Assembly: GCA_964527215.1 (NCBI GenBank)
Contig: CAZGNZ010000012.1
Span: 1-64,000 of the forward strand
Direction: 5' to 3'
DNA length: 64,000 bases
Source: CAZGNZ01 sp964527215
GTDB taxonomy: Bacteria; Fidelibacterota; Marinisomatia; SCGC-AAA003-L08; JACNLC01
The notes under the pieces were generated by a model, which did no database searches, was not told where the DNA came from, and saw nothing but the letters and a program-made list of their open reading frames with translations. Below, piece by piece: positions 62,923 through 64,000 of the stretch. Within the stretch, counting starts at the first letter, position 1. Each line of letters begins with the position of its first letter. A program made the position numbers and the translations under genes.

Positions 62923-63357
62923 ATGGCTGAATTGAAAACACAACCCCATGACGGCAGTGTGACCGAATTTCTGGATTCAGTGGACAATGAATCCCGTCGG
63001 GAAGACGCATACAGACTGCTGAACATGATTACCGAAGCAACCGGTGAATCGCCGGTCATGTGGGGAAGCAGCATTGTCGGATTCGGCAGGTACCGCTATC
63101 GGTACGCCAGCGGCCGAACCGGGGAGTGGTTCGTTATCGGGTTTTCACCTCGGAAATCCAACCTCACCTTGTACACCATGGGCTGTTTTTCGGAATTCAA
63201 GGAGCTGCTGAACCGTCTGGGTAACGTCCGTTCCGGGAAAGCCTGTGTATATCTGCCCAGACTGGATAAAATCGATATTGATGTGCTGCAGGAACTGATC
63301 GAAAAATCGGTAACAGCTGCCCGAGAGCTGGATATCAGCCAGGATCAGTGTAAGTAA
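62923..63357 (+). CDS. DUF1801 domain protein
   Basis: A 144-residue soluble protein from ATG 62923 (GGAGGAAAC upstream; the frame extends to 62878). The DUF1801/YdhG-like fold is recognisable: VTEFLDSVDNESRREDAYRLLNMI, GESPVMWGSSIVGFGRYRYRYAS, WFVIGFSPRKSNLTLYTM and the Lys-rich LDKIDIDVLQELIEKSV. Function of the family is unknown; structural relation to small-molecule-binding proteins is possible. A separate small exported enzyme gene follows 27 bp later. Confidence 0.85.
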   Translation: MAELKTQPHDGSVTEFLDSVDNESRREDAYRLLNMITEATGESPVMWGSSIVGFGRYRYRYASGRTGEWFVIGFSPRKSNLTLYTMGCFSEFKELLNRLGNVRSGKACVYLPRLDKIDIDVLQELIEKSVTAARELDISQDQCK

Positions 63358-63384
63358 CCGCATTTGGAATATGGAGAAGTTTGA

Positions 63385-64000
63385 ATGAAGCTGCTGCGGC
63401 CATTGATTATATTCACAGCTGTCATTTCTGTTATAACGTCTTCAACTCCCCAAACCGGAATGTATTTTTCCAAAGAGTCAACTGTTCTGCCGGCGGTTCC
63501 GGTATTTGAAGAAAGTCGGACACTGCTGCCAATCCCGGTACTTGAAAACAATCCGGTGTGGATTGACATGTACTGGAAGTGCTGGGAAATTGCCTTTCGC
63601 GGGATACGCAGCCCTTCACCGGGATCTCCGTTTGTGTCAAACTGGCTTGATGAAGCATTCAGTGAGAATATATTCCAGTGGGATACAATATTCATGATGA
63701 TGTTTGCCCGGTATGCACATTCGGTATTTCCTGCCATTGAATCTCTGGATAATTTCTACTGTCTTCAGCGGGAAAGCGGATTCATTGCCCGCGAGTATCG
63801 AGAAGCGGACGGTGAAATCATTCATTTTGATTTTGACGGCGGACTTTTTTCTGAACACGGGTGGAAAAACACGATCAATCCACCTCTTTTCAGCTGGGCG
63901 GAAGTCGAATCCTACCGGCTCACAGGTGACAAATCCCGTTTCGGGATGATATTGCCTGTGCTGGAAAAATATGCCGAGTGGCTGAACCGATCCGGTGATC
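63385..64000 (+). CDS. Exported glycoside hydrolase, (alpha/alpha)6 barrel type, partial
   Basis: Starts at ATG 63385 with GGAG 8 bases upstream and runs off the window; 205 codons are present. Signal peptide MKLLRPLIIFTAVISVITSS. Then comes a region like the catalytic toroid of MGH1/GH63/GH37-type enzymes: PVWIDMYWKCWEIAFRGI, FQWDTIFMMMFARYAHSVFPAIESLDNFY, RESGFIAREY, NPPLFSWAEVESYRLTGD. Its likely role is trimming of an oligosaccharide with an unknown linkage. It fits with the other secreted glycan-acting proteins in the window. Confidence 0.75.
   Translation, partial: MKLLRPLIIFTAVISVITSSTPQTGMYFSKESTVLPAVPVFEESRTLLPIPVLENNPVWIDMYWKCWEIAFRGIRSPSPGSPFVSNWLDEAFSENIFQWDTIFMMMFARYAHSVFPAIESLDNFYCLQRESGFIAREYREADGEIIHFDFDGGLFSEHGWKNTINPPLFSWAEVESYRLTGDKSRFGMILPVLEKYAEWLNRSGD

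Noticed and set aside
1..64000. CRISPR array, rRNA operon, toxin-antitoxin or other defence system
   Set aside because: No regularly spaced short repeats, Cas, rRNA or known defence gene was seen; the tandem repeats at 39.6-40.0 kb are coding and the dispersed repeats are not spaced like CRISPR units.

Overview
The window looks like a chromosomal segment of an uncultured Gram-negative bacterium of the FCB group. The best guess, an inference from protein style only, is candidate phylum Neomarinimicrobiota (Marinimicrobia/SAR406) or a close neighbour such as Calditrichota. Supporting signs are a secreted protein ending in a type IX secretion (T9SS)-like sorting domain with a FPNPFNP motif, calcium-binding dockerin-like repeats at the C-termini of three secreted proteins, Cys-rich repeats of the NYDPNA...DGSC type, many lipoproteins and outer-membrane-type beta-barrels, and frequent GTG/TTG starts. 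Most of the window is ordinary chromosome. I found no CRISPR array, rRNA, prophage or recognisable defence island.

Layout. 1-3.2 kb: a membrane-protein fragment cut off by a small terminal-inverted-repeat element, an alpha-toroid (squalene-cyclase-like) protein and two adjacent tRNA-Lys genes. 3.2-12.8 kb (minus strand): a metalloprotease/beta-propeller/beta-barrel surface protein; rsfS-argS-marC; a small outer-membrane-type protein with a LytR_C protein; and a cysteine desulfurase-mnmA pair for tRNA 2-thiolation. 12.9-19.0 kb: a TetR-controlled tripartite RND efflux operon whose pump lacks the usual proton-relay residues. 19.4-24.0 kb: purL, a YbdK-like carboxylate-amine ligase and an M20 amidohydrolase. 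24.0-24.5 kb: a small gene followed by an attC-like site, i.e. an apparent integron gene cassette outside an integron.

24.7-37.7 kb: a 1625-residue seven-repeat secreted protein, a GH3 beta-glucosidase and several secreted proteins of unknown function. 38.0-40.3 kb: tRNA-Ser(GCT) followed by an A+T-rich island with an excisionase-like HTH protein, a TPR/bPH2 membrane protein and a protein with 32-residue acidic tandem repeats. 40.6-48.5 kb: a DEAD-box helicase, a GlcD-like oxidase whose C-terminus is encoded by a dispersed repeat, tRNA-Ser(TGA), a TetR/hydrolase pair that may start leaderless, and an oversized isoprenoid-synthase-like protein. 48.5-57.6 kb: an AI-2E family transporter, a MORN-repeat protein, an HD-GYP protein with a receiver domain that cannot be phosphorylated, a TPR protein, methyltransferase-rsgA-ANT(6)-like overlapping genes and a second alpha-toroid protein. 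57.7-64 kb: a decayed glycosidase C-terminus, a multiheme cytochrome with a dockerin tail, a composite repeat element, an SRPBCC protein, a BNR/sialidase-like protein with dockerin, and the start of a glycoside hydrolase cut by the window edge.

Two dispersed repeat families recur. One is a palindromic element built around CCCGTCAGCTGACGGG (four copies). The other is a terminal-inverted-repeat element with ends TTAGYCCGRATATTTCATGAGA (two full copies, two solo ends). One copy of the first lies inside a copy of the second. With the attC-like cassette and the tRNA-linked island, these are the main signs of mobility. Secreted glycan-directed enzymes (GH3, a GH27-like remnant, a BNR protein, an MGH1-like hydrolase) suggest polysaccharide use.
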